From contig JAHDBD010000007.1 in assembly GCA_020630575.1 (NCBI GenBank), positions 1 to 64,000 on the forward strand: a DNA stretch of 64,000 bases, in the 5' to 3' direction. The translations under genes were made by a program, and so were the position numbers. Under the pieces are notes generated by a model, which was given only the letters and a program-made list of their open reading frames with translations, was not told the DNA's origin and did no database searches. This DNA comes from Bernardetia sp. (GTDB lineage: Bacteria; Bacteroidota; Bacteroidia; Cytophagales; Bernardetiaceae). Positions 45,123 to 53,901 of the stretch are shown here, piece by piece. Numbering within the stretch: position 1 is the stretch's first letter; the number at the start of each line of letters is the position of its first letter.

Positions 45123-45154
45123 AATGGATTCAAATAATTTTGTTTGAATCCATT
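45123..45154 (+). terminator. Hairpin after the beta-barrel gene
   Basis: AATGGATTCAAA (45123-45134) and TTTGAATCCATT (45143-45154) form a perfect 12-bp stem. The T-run after it is weak, and it lies 22 nt before the next gene, so it may be a terminator or a leader structure. Confidence 0.5.
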
Positions 45155-45175
45155 CTTCTATAAAAAACTCTACTA

Positions 45176-46066
45176 ATGAAAAAAAATATACTTCTATTTC
45201 TCTCATTTTTCATTCTATTTTCTGCTGTTTCGTCTTGTGGCTCTTTAGAAAATTCAAATGATAATACTCCAATTCTTTCGGATAATTCTAAAGGCGAAAC
45301 TATCAAGATTCTATCTTGGAATTTATATAATTTTGGAAAATCAAAGGATAATGAAGAGATTGCATATATTGCCAAAAAGTTAAAAGACTATGATATTGTA
45401 GCTATTCAAGAGGTTTCAACTTCATTATATGGAATTCGTGCTGTCGGAAAGTTGGCTGATGAACTAAACAGAACAGGAAGTAAATGGGAGTACAAAATAA
45501 GTGAACCTACTTCAGGAGATGGCAAAGAACGGTATGCGTATGTATGGAAAACATCTACCAAAAATGCTAAAATTTCTCTAAAAAAAGATTGGTTAGAAGA
45601 AAGTATCGAAGCTAAAGTAGATAGAGAACCTTATATGGCAAGATTTGAAATTGTATCTAAATCAAAAACTACAAATACTGTATTGATAGGCAGTTTTCAT
45701 GCTGTTCCGACAAGTAAAGATCCTGAAAAAGAGGTGGTTTTCTTAGAAGAAATTCCAAATAGATACAAGACAGATAATATTTTGATTTTGGGAGACTTTA
45801 ATCTTGATGGAAAGCATGAAGCATTTGATGGACTTAGAAACCGTTCTTTTGTGGCAGCTTTCAAAGGTCAAAAAACAAGTCTTCGAATGAAAGAAAAAGA
45901 TGGAGATCCATTAAATGAAGAATATGATAATATTTTTGTAGAAACGAGAGCATTTAATATCAAAAAAGCTGAAGTAATTCATTTTTATAAAGATTACAGT
46001 AGCCTGAAAGATGCTCGTTATATTTCTGACCATATTCCTATTTGGGTAGAGCTGGGTTTTAAGTGA
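45176..46066 (+). CDS. Endonuclease/exonuclease/phosphatase-family lipoprotein
   Basis: 296 residues. The lipoprotein signal ends AVSSCGS (Cys about 22). The EEP fold is shown by ILSWNLYNFG, IVAIQEVSTS (metal-binding Glu), GSFHAVPTSKDPE, ILGDFNLDG (Asp/Asn of the active site) and the final SDHIPIWVEL (catalytic Asp-His). Members cut DNA, phospholipids or phosphoesters; being exported suggests an extracytoplasmic nuclease or phosphodiesterase. The substrate is unknown. Confidence 0.87.
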   Translation: MKKNILLFLSFFILFSAVSSCGSLENSNDNTPILSDNSKGETIKILSWNLYNFGKSKDNEEIAYIAKKLKDYDIVAIQEVSTSLYGIRAVGKLADELNRTGSKWEYKISEPTSGDGKERYAYVWKTSTKNAKISLKKDWLEESIEAKVDREPYMARFEIVSKSKTTNTVLIGSFHAVPTSKDPEKEVVFLEEIPNRYKTDNILILGDFNLDGKHEAFDGLRNRSFVAAFKGQKTSLRMKEKDGDPLNEEYDNIFVETRAFNIKKAEVIHFYKDYSSLKDARYISDHIPIWVELGFK

Positions 46067-46120
46067 TAATTTTTATTAAAAGAATCTTTTTTTCTATTAA
46101 ATAAAACTTTCCTGCAAAAA

Positions 46121-47182
46121 GTGTTTTCATTAAAAGTGAGTAAATTTGTAGCTTACAAACTACACCTATACACAACAATTTTGAAACATAAACTTATTCC
46201 TTTTCTATTTCTTGCTTGTCTTTTTGCCTGTTGGATTCCTGTTGTTGATAGTCCTATTGCTTTGGTAGCAGGGCTTTTATTTGCTCATTTTCTAAAAAAT
46301 CCTTTTCCAAATCAAACTGCAAAAGCAACAAAACAGCTTCTAAAAGTTGCTGTTGTGGGTTTGGGATTTGGTCTGAATCTTCAAATGGCAATTTCGGCAA
46401 GTCAAAACGGAATTGGTTTGGTTGTCAGTAGTATTTTTCTGACACTTGCAGGAGGGCTTTTTCTAGGAAAAATTTTGAAAGTTGAAAATAAATTAGCTCA
46501 ACTTATTTCTGTCGGAACAGCTATTTGTGGAGGGAGTGCTATTGCTGCATTTTCGCCTGTAATTGATGCTGATAATTCTGATATTTCGGTGTCTTTGGGT
46601 GTCGTTTTTCTTCTGAATTCTGTTGCATTGCTTGTTTTTCCTGTTCTAGGACATTTTTTCAATCTTTCACCTCAAGATTTTGGAATGTGGGTAGCTGTTG
46701 CTATTCACGATACTAGTTCGGTTGTGGGTGCAGCAGAGAGCTTTAGTGATGAGTCGTTGAAGATTGCAACGACATTGAAACTTGTTCGTGCACTTTGGAT
46801 TATTCCTTTGGTTCTGCTTTCTGTTTTGGTTTCTAAATTTTGTACAAAAAATAAAGTTGAGGAACATGATTCAGCAAAAGAAAATCTATCTGAACAGCTA
46901 ACTAAAAATGATAAATCTAAAAAAATACCTCCAAAAATCACTATTCCTTATTTTATCGGACTTTTTGTAGTAGCTATTTTGATAAATACATATATTCCTT
47001 TTGTAACAGAATACTCTCCTTATTTGGTTTGGATTGCCAAAAAACTTCTTGTTACGACACTTTTCTTGATTGGTCTTAGTTTGTCTATCGAAAAAATTAA
47101 AAAAGTAGGTTGGCGCCCGTTGGCATTAGGTGTTACCTTATGGATTTTAATTTCTGTGGGTTCTTTATTAGTTATTTTATAG
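46121..47182 (+). CDS. YeiH-family (UPF0324) putative anion exporter
   Basis: 353 residues, about ten membrane helices. Family features are VAVVGLGFGLNLQMAISASQ, SVGTAICGGSAIAAFSPVID and AVAIHDTSSVVGAAESFSDE. Members are annotated as putative sulphate exporters. No ATG precedes the conserved part: the frame starts at GTG 46121 (MFSLKVSKF) or an internal TTG near 46179, so the start is uncertain. A charged loop of about 35 residues (KNKVEEHDSAKENLSEQ...) lies between helices. It ends at a bidirectional terminator shared with the convergent SDR gene. Confidence 0.82.
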   Translation: MFSLKVSKFVAYKLHLYTTILKHKLIPFLFLACLFACWIPVVDSPIALVAGLLFAHFLKNPFPNQTAKATKQLLKVAVVGLGFGLNLQMAISASQNGIGLVVSSIFLTLAGGLFLGKILKVENKLAQLISVGTAICGGSAIAAFSPVIDADNSDISVSLGVVFLLNSVALLVFPVLGHFFNLSPQDFGMWVAVAIHDTSSVVGAAESFSDESLKIATTLKLVRALWIIPLVLLSVLVSKFCTKNKVEEHDSAKENLSEQLTKNDKSKKIPPKITIPYFIGLFVVAILINTYIPFVTEYSPYLVWIAKKLLVTTLFLIGLSLSIEKIKKVGWRPLALGVTLWILISVGSLLVIL

Positions 47183-47224
47183 ATGATATTTAAAATTCTT
47201 AATTTGATTTTTTTGGAAAAACAA

Positions 47225-47261
47225 AAAGCCATTTCTATCAAAAAATGATAAAAATGGCTTT
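47225..47261. terminator. Bidirectional terminator
   Basis: AAAGCCATTTCTATCA (47225-47240) pairs with TGATAAAAATGGCTTT (47246-47261), one mismatch, between convergent genes, with a T-run on each strand. Confidence 0.85.
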
Positions 47262-47285
47262 CTAATTTATTATAGAATATCTTTA

Positions 47286-48077
47286 TTATACATCTCCATA
47301 AATACTAGATTGTCCACCATCTACAGCAATCACCTGTCCACTCACATAACTACACTCTTCACTCAAAAGGAAACCAACTAAGGTAGCAACATCTTTTGGC
47401 TCACCTAGTTTTAAAGTCGGATTTGCTTTTGCATATTCTTTTTTAGCAGATTCTGGATCATCTGGATTAATTTTCTTAAATGCCTCTTCTACCATAGGTG
47501 TTACAATTGCACCAGGGGCAATAGCATTTGTCATAATTCCGTATTGTCCATATTCTAAGGCTGCATTTTTTGTCATACCAGATACTGCATGCTTACTAGC
47601 TACATAAGGTGTTTCATTTTTGACACCACGAATACCAGCTACTGAAGCGACATTTACAATTCTACCATACTTTTGTTTTTGCATAATAGGAATTACATAA
47701 CGCATTCCATAATAAACACCCATCAAGTTTATGTCAATTACTTTTTTGAATGCATCCATGTCATATTCTGTAAGTAAAGCTGTTTCTCCTTCAATACCTG
47801 CATTATTGTAGAGTCCGTCTATGCGAGAATATTCTTTTAGAGTTTTATCTACGTAGCTTTTTACTTGATCTTCTTTCGAAACATCAGCCACTACAGTAAG
47901 TATTCTCGCATCTGAATATTTCTTTGAAAGTTCCTTTTTAGCTTCTTCTAGTTTTTCTTCGTTGTAATCAACTAGAGTAAGGTATGCGCCTTGCTCTGCA
48001 AAAAGTTCAGCAGTAGCATAGCCAAGTCCCATTGCGCCCCCTGTAATGATAATAGATTTTTCTTTTAAGCTAAACAT
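47286..48077 (-). CDS. Short-chain dehydrogenase/reductase
   Basis: 263 residues. Rossmann motif TGGAMGLGYATAELF near residue 12, NNAGIEGETAL, catalytic Ser in VNVASVAGIRG and YxxxK in PYVASKHAVSG, ending DGGQSSIYGDV. The acidic residue after the second strand (VDYNEEKLEEAK) points to NAD(H) rather than NADP(H). It is a classical SDR oxidising or reducing an alcohol/ketone; the substrate cannot be told from sequence. Transcribed alone. Confidence 0.9.
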   Translation of the reverse strand: MFSLKEKSIIITGGAMGLGYATAELFAEQGAYLTLVDYNEEKLEEAKKELSKKYSDARILTVVADVSKEDQVKSYVDKTLKEYSRIDGLYNNAGIEGETALLTEYDMDAFKKVIDINLMGVYYGMRYVIPIMQKQKYGRIVNVASVAGIRGVKNETPYVASKHAVSGMTKNAALEYGQYGIMTNAIAPGAIVTPMVEEAFKKINPDDPESAKKEYAKANPTLKLGEPKDVATLVGFLLSEECSYVSGQVIAVDGGQSSIYGDV

Positions 48078-48269
48078 AAGTTTGAAAAATTAAATTAAAA
48101 GTTTATAAAAAATAGAATTAGTAATAATATAATTCTAAAAGTATAACAGTATATTTTAAAACAATGTTTTTTGTATAAATTTAATTTTTAATAAAAAAAT
48201 AGAAGACATCACAAAATGTGATTAATAAATCAAGTAAATCTATTTTTTAAAAATTAACTAAACTTTTAG

Positions 48270-48299
48270 TTGTTATTTGAGAAAAGAATTTTACCTTTG
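48270..48299 (+). promoter_or_regulatory. Promoter of the M16 peptidase gene
   Basis: TTG (48270-48272), 19 nt, TACCTTTG (48292-48299) is a precise Bacteroidota promoter, about 85 nt from the start codon. The rest of the gap 48078-48269 is AT-rich without features. Confidence 0.7.
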
Positions 48300-48391
48300 T
48301 AATTATTAATTTTTATATAAGTTTTCAATGGATTAATTTTCTTATTTTTCTTAAATAAATTGATTGTCCATCTACTATAATTTTTTCACTA

Positions 48392-51280
48392 ATGAGATAT
48401 TCATTAAAATCCTATCTAAAAGTAGGCACGCTTTCAGCCTTATTTTTGGCTACTCCTTTTGCTTATACAACAGCAAATGCACAGAGTACAACAACAGAAC
48501 AGAATACTAAAATTTCTGAAATGAAAACACCCATTCCAATTGATGAAAATGTAAAAGTGGGAACACTTTCAAATGGAATGAAATACTACATTCGTAAAAA
48601 TGCAATGCCTGCAAATCGTGTTGAGCTTCGTTTGGCTGTAAATGCAGGTTCTATTTTGGAAGATGAAGACCAACAAGGTTTGGCTCACTTTACCGAACAC
48701 ATGGCATTTAATGGAACAACAAATTTCAAGAAAAATGATTTGATTGATAATTTGGAAACAATGGGCGTTCGTTTTGGTGCTGACTTGAATGCTTATACTT
48801 CATTTGATGAAACAGTTTATATGTTGCCTATCCCAACAGATAGCGTGGGTTATGTAGACAAAGGTCTTTTAATTTTGAAAGATTGGGCAAGTGGAGTTCT
48901 ATTTGAAGACGAAGAAATAGACAAAGAACGTGGCGTAGTCATCGAAGAATGGCGCAGAGGAAAAGGTGCAAGTGAGCGTATGCGTACTCAATATTTTCCA
49001 ACTCTTTTGAAAGGTTCGCATTATGCAGAGCGTTTGCCAATCGGTAAAAAAGAAATTTTGGAATCTTTCAAGTATGAAACAATTCGTAATTTCTACAAAA
49101 AATGGTATCGTCCAGACCTTATGGCAATTGTAGCCGTTGGAGATATTGATGTGGCAGAAATGGAAGCCAAAATCAAGGAAACTTTTGGAAGTATTCCGAA
49201 AGTAAAAAATCCAGCAGAGCGTAAAAATTTCAAAACTCCTTTGAATAAAGAGCCTTTAGCAAAAGTAGTATCTGATAAAGAAGCAACAGCAATTCAATTA
49301 CAATTGTATTACAAAATGCCTAAAAAAGCAGTTACAACTTATGCTGATTTGAATGAAAATTATACAAGTGAGCTTATTACTACAATGCTCAATGCTCGTT
49401 TTGAAGAATTACAAAAACAAGCAAGTCCTCCATTTTTATATAGTTTTGCTTTTCAAGGTGATATGATTGGACGTGATTTGGATGCTCTTCAATTGTATGC
49501 AGGACTTCGTGAAGATAACATCGAAGGTGGACTCTCTACAATCACACAAGAGTTTGAACGTATGAAAAGATTTGGTTTTACAGCTTCTGAACTAGAAAGA
49601 GCTAAAAAACAACTTTCTAAACGCTACGAAAAAGCCTATAAAGAACAAGACAAAACAGAATCTAATAGAATTGTAATGAATTATGTTTACAATTATTTAG
49701 AAAATCAGCCAATTCCAAGTGCAAAGTTTGAATATGAGTTTTTAGAAAAAAATCTTCCTTCCATTACTTTAGCAGAGGTCAATACAATGGCTAAAAGTTG
49801 GATAACTCAAGAAAACAGAGTTGCCATCTTAACAGGAATGGAGAAAGAAGGAGTAAATCTTCCAAATGATGAAAAATTAGTAAGTATTTGGAATGAAGCT
49901 GCAAACGCAGATTTAAAGGCTTATGAAGAAAAAGAAATTGCTAGTTCACTTATCGAAGAAGCAAATATTCCTAAAAAAGGAAGCATTACAAAGGAAATGA
50001 CCAACGATAAAATGGGTTATACAGAATTTACCCTTTCTAATGGTGCAAAAGTAATTTTGAAGAAAACAGACTTTAAAAATGACGAAATTTTGGTTTCTGC
50101 TTATAGTTTGGGAGGACATTCTTTGTATGAAGATAAAGATTACATAGCTGTTTCTAATATTTCTTCTATCATTGCTCAATCTGGAATTGCAGAACTTTCA
50201 GGCTCAGATATGGATAAGTTTATGACTGGAAAAACGGTTCGTATTAGTCCTTATATCTCTGAATATTCTGAAGGTTTTAGAGGAAGCACTTCTCCAGAAG
50301 ATTTAGAAACTGCACTTCAACTGATGCACCTTTATTTCACTAATCCTCGTCAAGATGACGATGCTATTGCTTCTTTTGTGGCTACTCAAAAAGGTTTTTA
50401 TCAAAACTTAGCTTCTAATCCAAACTATTATTTCTATGACCAGTACAGCCAATTAATGGCAAATGGAAGTATTCGTAGTGGTTTTCCAAAAGTAGAAGAA
50501 TTAGAAAAAACAGATTGGCAGGCAGCTTACAAAATGTATAACGAACGCTTTGCAAATGCTGCTGATTTTACATTTTTCTTTATTGGAAACTTCGATGAGG
50601 AAAAAATGAAGTCACTTTTAGAAACCTATATTGCTACTCTTCCATCAACAGATAAAACTGAAAACTTTAAAGATTTGGGTACTCGTTCGCCTAAAGGAAT
50701 GGTAGAAAAAATCTATAAAAAAGGTTCAGAGCCACAGAGTAATGTCCGTCTTTCTTTTGCTGGAGAAATGACAGAATATGATGCAAAAGATGAAGTTGCT
50801 TTGAATGCTCTTGCAGGTTTATTGCGTTTCAAACTTATTGAGAAATTGCGTGAGGAAAAAGGTGGTGTTTATTCAGCAGGTGCTTATACAAGTGTTGATA
50901 AATATCCTGTTCCAAATTATAATGTAATGATTACATTTCCTTGTGCGCCTGAAAATGTTGATGATTTGATTGCAGCTTCTATCGAAGAAGTAGACAAATT
51001 ACGTAATGGAGACATTGATGCTACCGATTTGGAGAAATTCAAAGAAGCTGAAAAACGCACCAATGAAGTAAACCAAACTCAAAACAAATACTGGCTTTCT
51101 ACTCTACAAGGACTTTATTATTATAATGAAACTCCTGAAAGTATAGAAAAAAATAAATCTATATTGAAGGATTTGACAGTAGAAGATGTGAAAAATGCAG
51201 CTATAAAATATTTGGATACAAAAGCATATATTAAAGCTGTTTTACTTCCTGAAACTACAACAGAAGATAAAGGAGAATAA
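48392..51280 (+). CDS. Two-domain M16 (pitrilysin-family) zinc peptidase
   Basis: 962 residues. A signal peptide (to about 30, TTANAQS) is followed by the active N-terminal M16 domain with the inverted zinc motif H99-F-T-E102-H103 and the third ligand Glu in ERGVVIEEWRRG. A second, inactive M16 half begins near 545 (MGYTEFTLSNGAKVILKKTD) and carries the R/Y pair region GGVYSAGAYTSV. It presumably degrades oligopeptides in the periplasm. Single gene with its own promoter and terminator. Confidence 0.93.
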   Translation: MRYSLKSYLKVGTLSALFLATPFAYTTANAQSTTTEQNTKISEMKTPIPIDENVKVGTLSNGMKYYIRKNAMPANRVELRLAVNAGSILEDEDQQGLAHFTEHMAFNGTTNFKKNDLIDNLETMGVRFGADLNAYTSFDETVYMLPIPTDSVGYVDKGLLILKDWASGVLFEDEEIDKERGVVIEEWRRGKGASERMRTQYFPTLLKGSHYAERLPIGKKEILESFKYETIRNFYKKWYRPDLMAIVAVGDIDVAEMEAKIKETFGSIPKVKNPAERKNFKTPLNKEPLAKVVSDKEATAIQLQLYYKMPKKAVTTYADLNENYTSELITTMLNARFEELQKQASPPFLYSFAFQGDMIGRDLDALQLYAGLREDNIEGGLSTITQEFERMKRFGFTASELERAKKQLSKRYEKAYKEQDKTESNRIVMNYVYNYLENQPIPSAKFEYEFLEKNLPSITLAEVNTMAKSWITQENRVAILTGMEKEGVNLPNDEKLVSIWNEAANADLKAYEEKEIASSLIEEANIPKKGSITKEMTNDKMGYTEFTLSNGAKVILKKTDFKNDEILVSAYSLGGHSLYEDKDYIAVSNISSIIAQSGIAELSGSDMDKFMTGKTVRISPYISEYSEGFRGSTSPEDLETALQLMHLYFTNPRQDDDAIASFVATQKGFYQNLASNPNYYFYDQYSQLMANGSIRSGFPKVEELEKTDWQAAYKMYNERFANAADFTFFFIGNFDEEKMKSLLETYIATLPSTDKTENFKDLGTRSPKGMVEKIYKKGSEPQSNVRLSFAGEMTEYDAKDEVALNALAGLLRFKLIEKLREEKGGVYSAGAYTSVDKYPVPNYNVMITFPCAPENVDDLIAASIEEVDKLRNGDIDATDLEKFKEAEKRTNEVNQTQNKYWLSTLQGLYYYNETPESIEKNKSILKDLTVEDVKNAAIKYLDTKAYIKAVLLPETTTEDKGE

Positions 51281-51334
51281 GTAAAAAATTATTGGTAGAA
51301 ATACCAATAATGAAAAATTCAAATTGGTAAATCT

Positions 51335-51381
51335 AAAAGCACAATTATTATTTTTTATAAATGATAATTGTGCTTTTTTTT
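51335..51381 (+). terminator. Intrinsic terminator after the M16 gene
   Basis: AAAAGCACAATTATTAT (51335-51351) pairs with ATGATAATTGTGCTTTT (51361-51377), one wobble, then TTTT. A second small hairpin TTATTGGTA/TACCAATAA precedes it (51289-51310). Confidence 0.88.
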
Positions 51382-51411
51382 ATAGCTGTAGACTTCCTAA
51401 CAATTTATCTC

Positions 51412-51441
51412 TTGCCGTTGTCGGTGTCTCACCAACGACAT
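51412..51441 (+). repeat. Dispersed palindromic repeat, copy B
   Basis: TTGCCGTTGTCGGTGTCTCA followed by CCAACGACA: the best-preserved copy, an imperfect palindrome around GGTG-TCT-CACC. It lies between the M16 terminator and the next gene; the remaining gap to 51594 shows no other feature. Confidence 0.6.
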
Positions 51442-51594
51442 ATATATTTCTAATCTCAAGTTGATGTTACTTTTCAATAAAATGGTAGGATTCAAATCAA
51501 TAAAAAAAACTTTTCCACCTAAAAACCGTTTTTGTTAAAAAAATAAAACAACAAAATAGCACAACTTAATTTTTTGAACTAAAATAATTAGCCA

Positions 51595-52548
51595 ATGAAA
51601 ACGCTTCTCATACTTCTTATCGCTTCAGTTTCTTCGGTGGCAGCTTATGGAATCATAAAAGTCAGTCAGTCACATAAACAAACTTATAATGCTTGGATTA
51701 CTCATGTAGAGAATTATGCAGGTGAAGGGATTGATACCATTCGCCCAAATCCAGATGACGTAACTACGTATCGTTATGTGAGTAGAAGTGTAGAGTGGAA
51801 AACTTTTTTGGCTATGGCAGATACATTTCAAATTCCCTCAACCGTTCAGCGTTTCAGATATTTGACAGATGATGATGTCTTCAAAATCCGTGAGCAGTTT
51901 TGGTATATGTCAGGTGCTAACAACATTGAAGATTTGGCAATTGCTGCTTTTTTTGCTGAAATGTATTATTCTGCGCCTGTTTCAATTAGGTATTTTCAAG
52001 AAAGACTCAAAGCTGATGGCTTTACTAATCTAAAAGTCACAGGAAAACTGAACGAACAAACCATAAAAGCCATCGAATCTCAACCTAAGAAGCAAATGTG
52101 GGATTGGCTTCTCAAACAGCGTAAAAACTATATTTATAACAAAACAGCCTCTTCTGCTATGTTGATATACAGAAAAGGACTTATGAAAAGAGCCAACGAT
52201 TTTCATAAGAAATTTGAATCTTTTCTAGGAGAAGATAAGCCTACCAATGAGGTTGATACGTATGAAGATACAAAAGTTCCAATAGAAGAATTATTACAAT
52301 ATGATTCAACTAAAACATCACAGAATGGACAAGATGAAAAATCATCTCAAACTCAGAATAATTTAGAAGATGATTCAGAAGTAAAAATAATTGTTAGTTC
52401 TGTTCCTCTTCAAACACCAAGAGATGGAGACACTACAAAACGTAAAGAAAATGTAGCTTCAGCTATAAAAGATGATGAGATAAGAACAATTAGTGATACA
52501 AAGGAAAATGGAGTCCGAATTGTAGTTACTTCCGAAAACGAAAAATAA
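51595..52548 (+). CDS. Membrane-anchored lysozyme-like protein, probably catalytically degenerate
   Basis: 317 residues. An N-terminal hydrophobic anchor (about 3-23) is followed by a domain resembling glycosyl hydrolase family 108 lysozymes (FKIREQFWYMSGANNIEDLA, AAFFAEMYYSAPVSIRYFQE) and the linked peptidoglycan-binding segment (about 129-205, VTGKLNEQTIKAIES; DWLLKQRKNYIYNK). The usual EGG-type catalytic motif near the N-terminus is replaced by VENYAGEG, so activity is doubtful. The last 110 residues are a Ser/Thr/Asp-rich disordered tail. The family call is from pattern, not a strict motif match. Confidence 0.5.
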   Translation: MKTLLILLIASVSSVAAYGIIKVSQSHKQTYNAWITHVENYAGEGIDTIRPNPDDVTTYRYVSRSVEWKTFLAMADTFQIPSTVQRFRYLTDDDVFKIREQFWYMSGANNIEDLAIAAFFAEMYYSAPVSIRYFQERLKADGFTNLKVTGKLNEQTIKAIESQPKKQMWDWLLKQRKNYIYNKTASSAMLIYRKGLMKRANDFHKKFESFLGEDKPTNEVDTYEDTKVPIEELLQYDSTKTSQNGQDEKSSQTQNNLEDDSEVKIIVSSVPLQTPRDGDTTKRKENVASAIKDDEIRTISDTKENGVRIVVTSENEK

Positions 52549-52598
52549 GATTTTTTAGAAAATAGTGATGTCTAATTTTTTAGCTCAAAAAATGCTCC

Positions 52599-52627
52599 TT
52601 GCCATTGTTAGAGTCTTACTAATCACA
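52599..52627 (+). repeat. Dispersed palindromic repeat, copy C
   Basis: TTGCCATTGTTAGAGTCTTA followed by CTAATCACATAAT: a diverged copy in which both arms have changed together (TTGTTAG/CTAA), keeping the palindrome. It lies between the stop of the lysozyme-like gene and its terminator. Confidence 0.55.
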
Positions 52628-52632
52628 TAATT

Positions 52633-52672
52633 AAAATCCTTTTTTGATAGTTTTTATCGAAAAAGGATTTTT
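52633..52672 (+). terminator. Terminator after the lysozyme-like gene
   Basis: AAAATCCTTTTTTGATA (52633-52649) pairs with TATCGAAAAAGGATTTTT (52655-52672), one wobble. Beyond it, TAACTTTG at 52815-52822 could be the -7 box for the next gene, without a clear -33 TTG. Confidence 0.75.
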
Positions 52673-52904
52673 CTTTATTAAATTTTCCCTAATAGATTTA
52701 AAGTTTATTTTCAAACTAATAGATTTTGCGTATTTTGGAGTTAAAATGTGAAAAATTTAGAAAATAAGTTTTTTCAAATAAGAATATACATTTTTTTAAA
52801 CGCATAACGAATAGTAACTTTGTCTCTTATAGAACAAACGTATTTACTATCAAAGATTTTTATCTCTATAAAAACTTCCCTTTTCAAAATCTGAATTCAA
52901 CGCA

Positions 52905-53768
52905 ATGCAAAAATACATCTACCTTTTATTCTTTCCTGTTTTTTTACTTTCGGGTATGTTTTTTACTTCTTGTAACAACACAAAAGAAGAAGCTCTTAAT
53001 GAATCAAGAGAAATTATCAAGGAACAAGATACCGAAATCGAAACGATGAAACGCCGTATTGATACATTAGAGCAAACTATTCGTGCGCTTGCCAAAAACA
53101 GAGAATCTTCTAGTGAGGAAGCAAGTGAATTGAAGGGGAAAGCACAAGAGCTTCAGAAGGCAATCAAAAGCTACCAAGGAGCTTTATCTAAAAAAGAAAA
53201 AGAATTTAAAGAGTATCGTTATTTAGCTTTAGAAGACAAACGTGTTGCCGAAATTAGAGAAGAAAAACGCAAACTTCGTGAAGATAATGAGTTCATTGTT
53301 AATAAGATAAAGCAATTGAAGCAGATGAATGAAGTAAATGAAGTAATGGATGGACTGACAGATATTATCGATAAAATACCTCCTTTCAATAAATTTGATT
53401 GTTATTATAGAGATAAAAAAGATTTAGAAGCAAGTCGTAAAAAAGATAATGGGTATAGCCCAAAGTTACTTTTGGTAGAAGAAGATGGTACATATCCACA
53501 AGCTGATATTGGACAAGTAATTATTGATTTAGATTTGAATTTCTTCAAGTTAGATGGAAACCCAAATCAAGCAACACTAACACTTTGTTTGTTTGAAGAA
53601 GGAAGCCAAGCACCTGTTTATTGTCAGGATGAAGTTTTTGATACAGAATACAAACGTGTTGAATGGAAACAAGCTGCTTCTACATTCGGAGCAAAGAAAT
53701 ATTATTTTCAAGTGCGCCATGGCGATAGAATTTTGAGTGATAAATATAAGTTTTCAATCAAAAATTAA
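52905..53768 (+). CDS. Coiled-coil lipoprotein of unknown function
   Basis: 287 residues. A lipoprotein signal ends FTSC (Cys about 23). Residues about 28-150 form a long charged coiled coil rich in Glu, Lys and Arg (IETMKRRIDTLEQTIRALAK). The C-terminal 130 residues are a compact beta-type domain with three Cys (DCYYRDKK, TLCLFEEG, VYCQDEV) and the conserved-looking YYFQVRHGDRILSDKYKFSI. I do not recognise the family. The arrangement suggests a periplasmic spacer protein with a binding head. Confidence 0.65.
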   Translation: MQKYIYLLFFPVFLLSGMFFTSCNNTKEEALNESREIIKEQDTEIETMKRRIDTLEQTIRALAKNRESSSEEASELKGKAQELQKAIKSYQGALSKKEKEFKEYRYLALEDKRVAEIREEKRKLREDNEFIVNKIKQLKQMNEVNEVMDGLTDIIDKIPPFNKFDCYYRDKKDLEASRKKDNGYSPKLLLVEEDGTYPQADIGQVIIDLDLNFFKLDGNPNQATLTLCLFEEGSQAPVYCQDEVFDTEYKRVEWKQAASTFGAKKYYFQVRHGDRILSDKYKFSIKN

Positions 53769-53901
53769 CATTCTGTTTGCTATTTTAGTAGGTTAAAGCA
53801 CAACAAAAAATCTGTATAAAATATAGATTGATAGAAAAAATACGTTATTCTATCATAAAACTACCTATCCTATAAACTGAATAATTAATTTCTTCTTCGT
53901 G

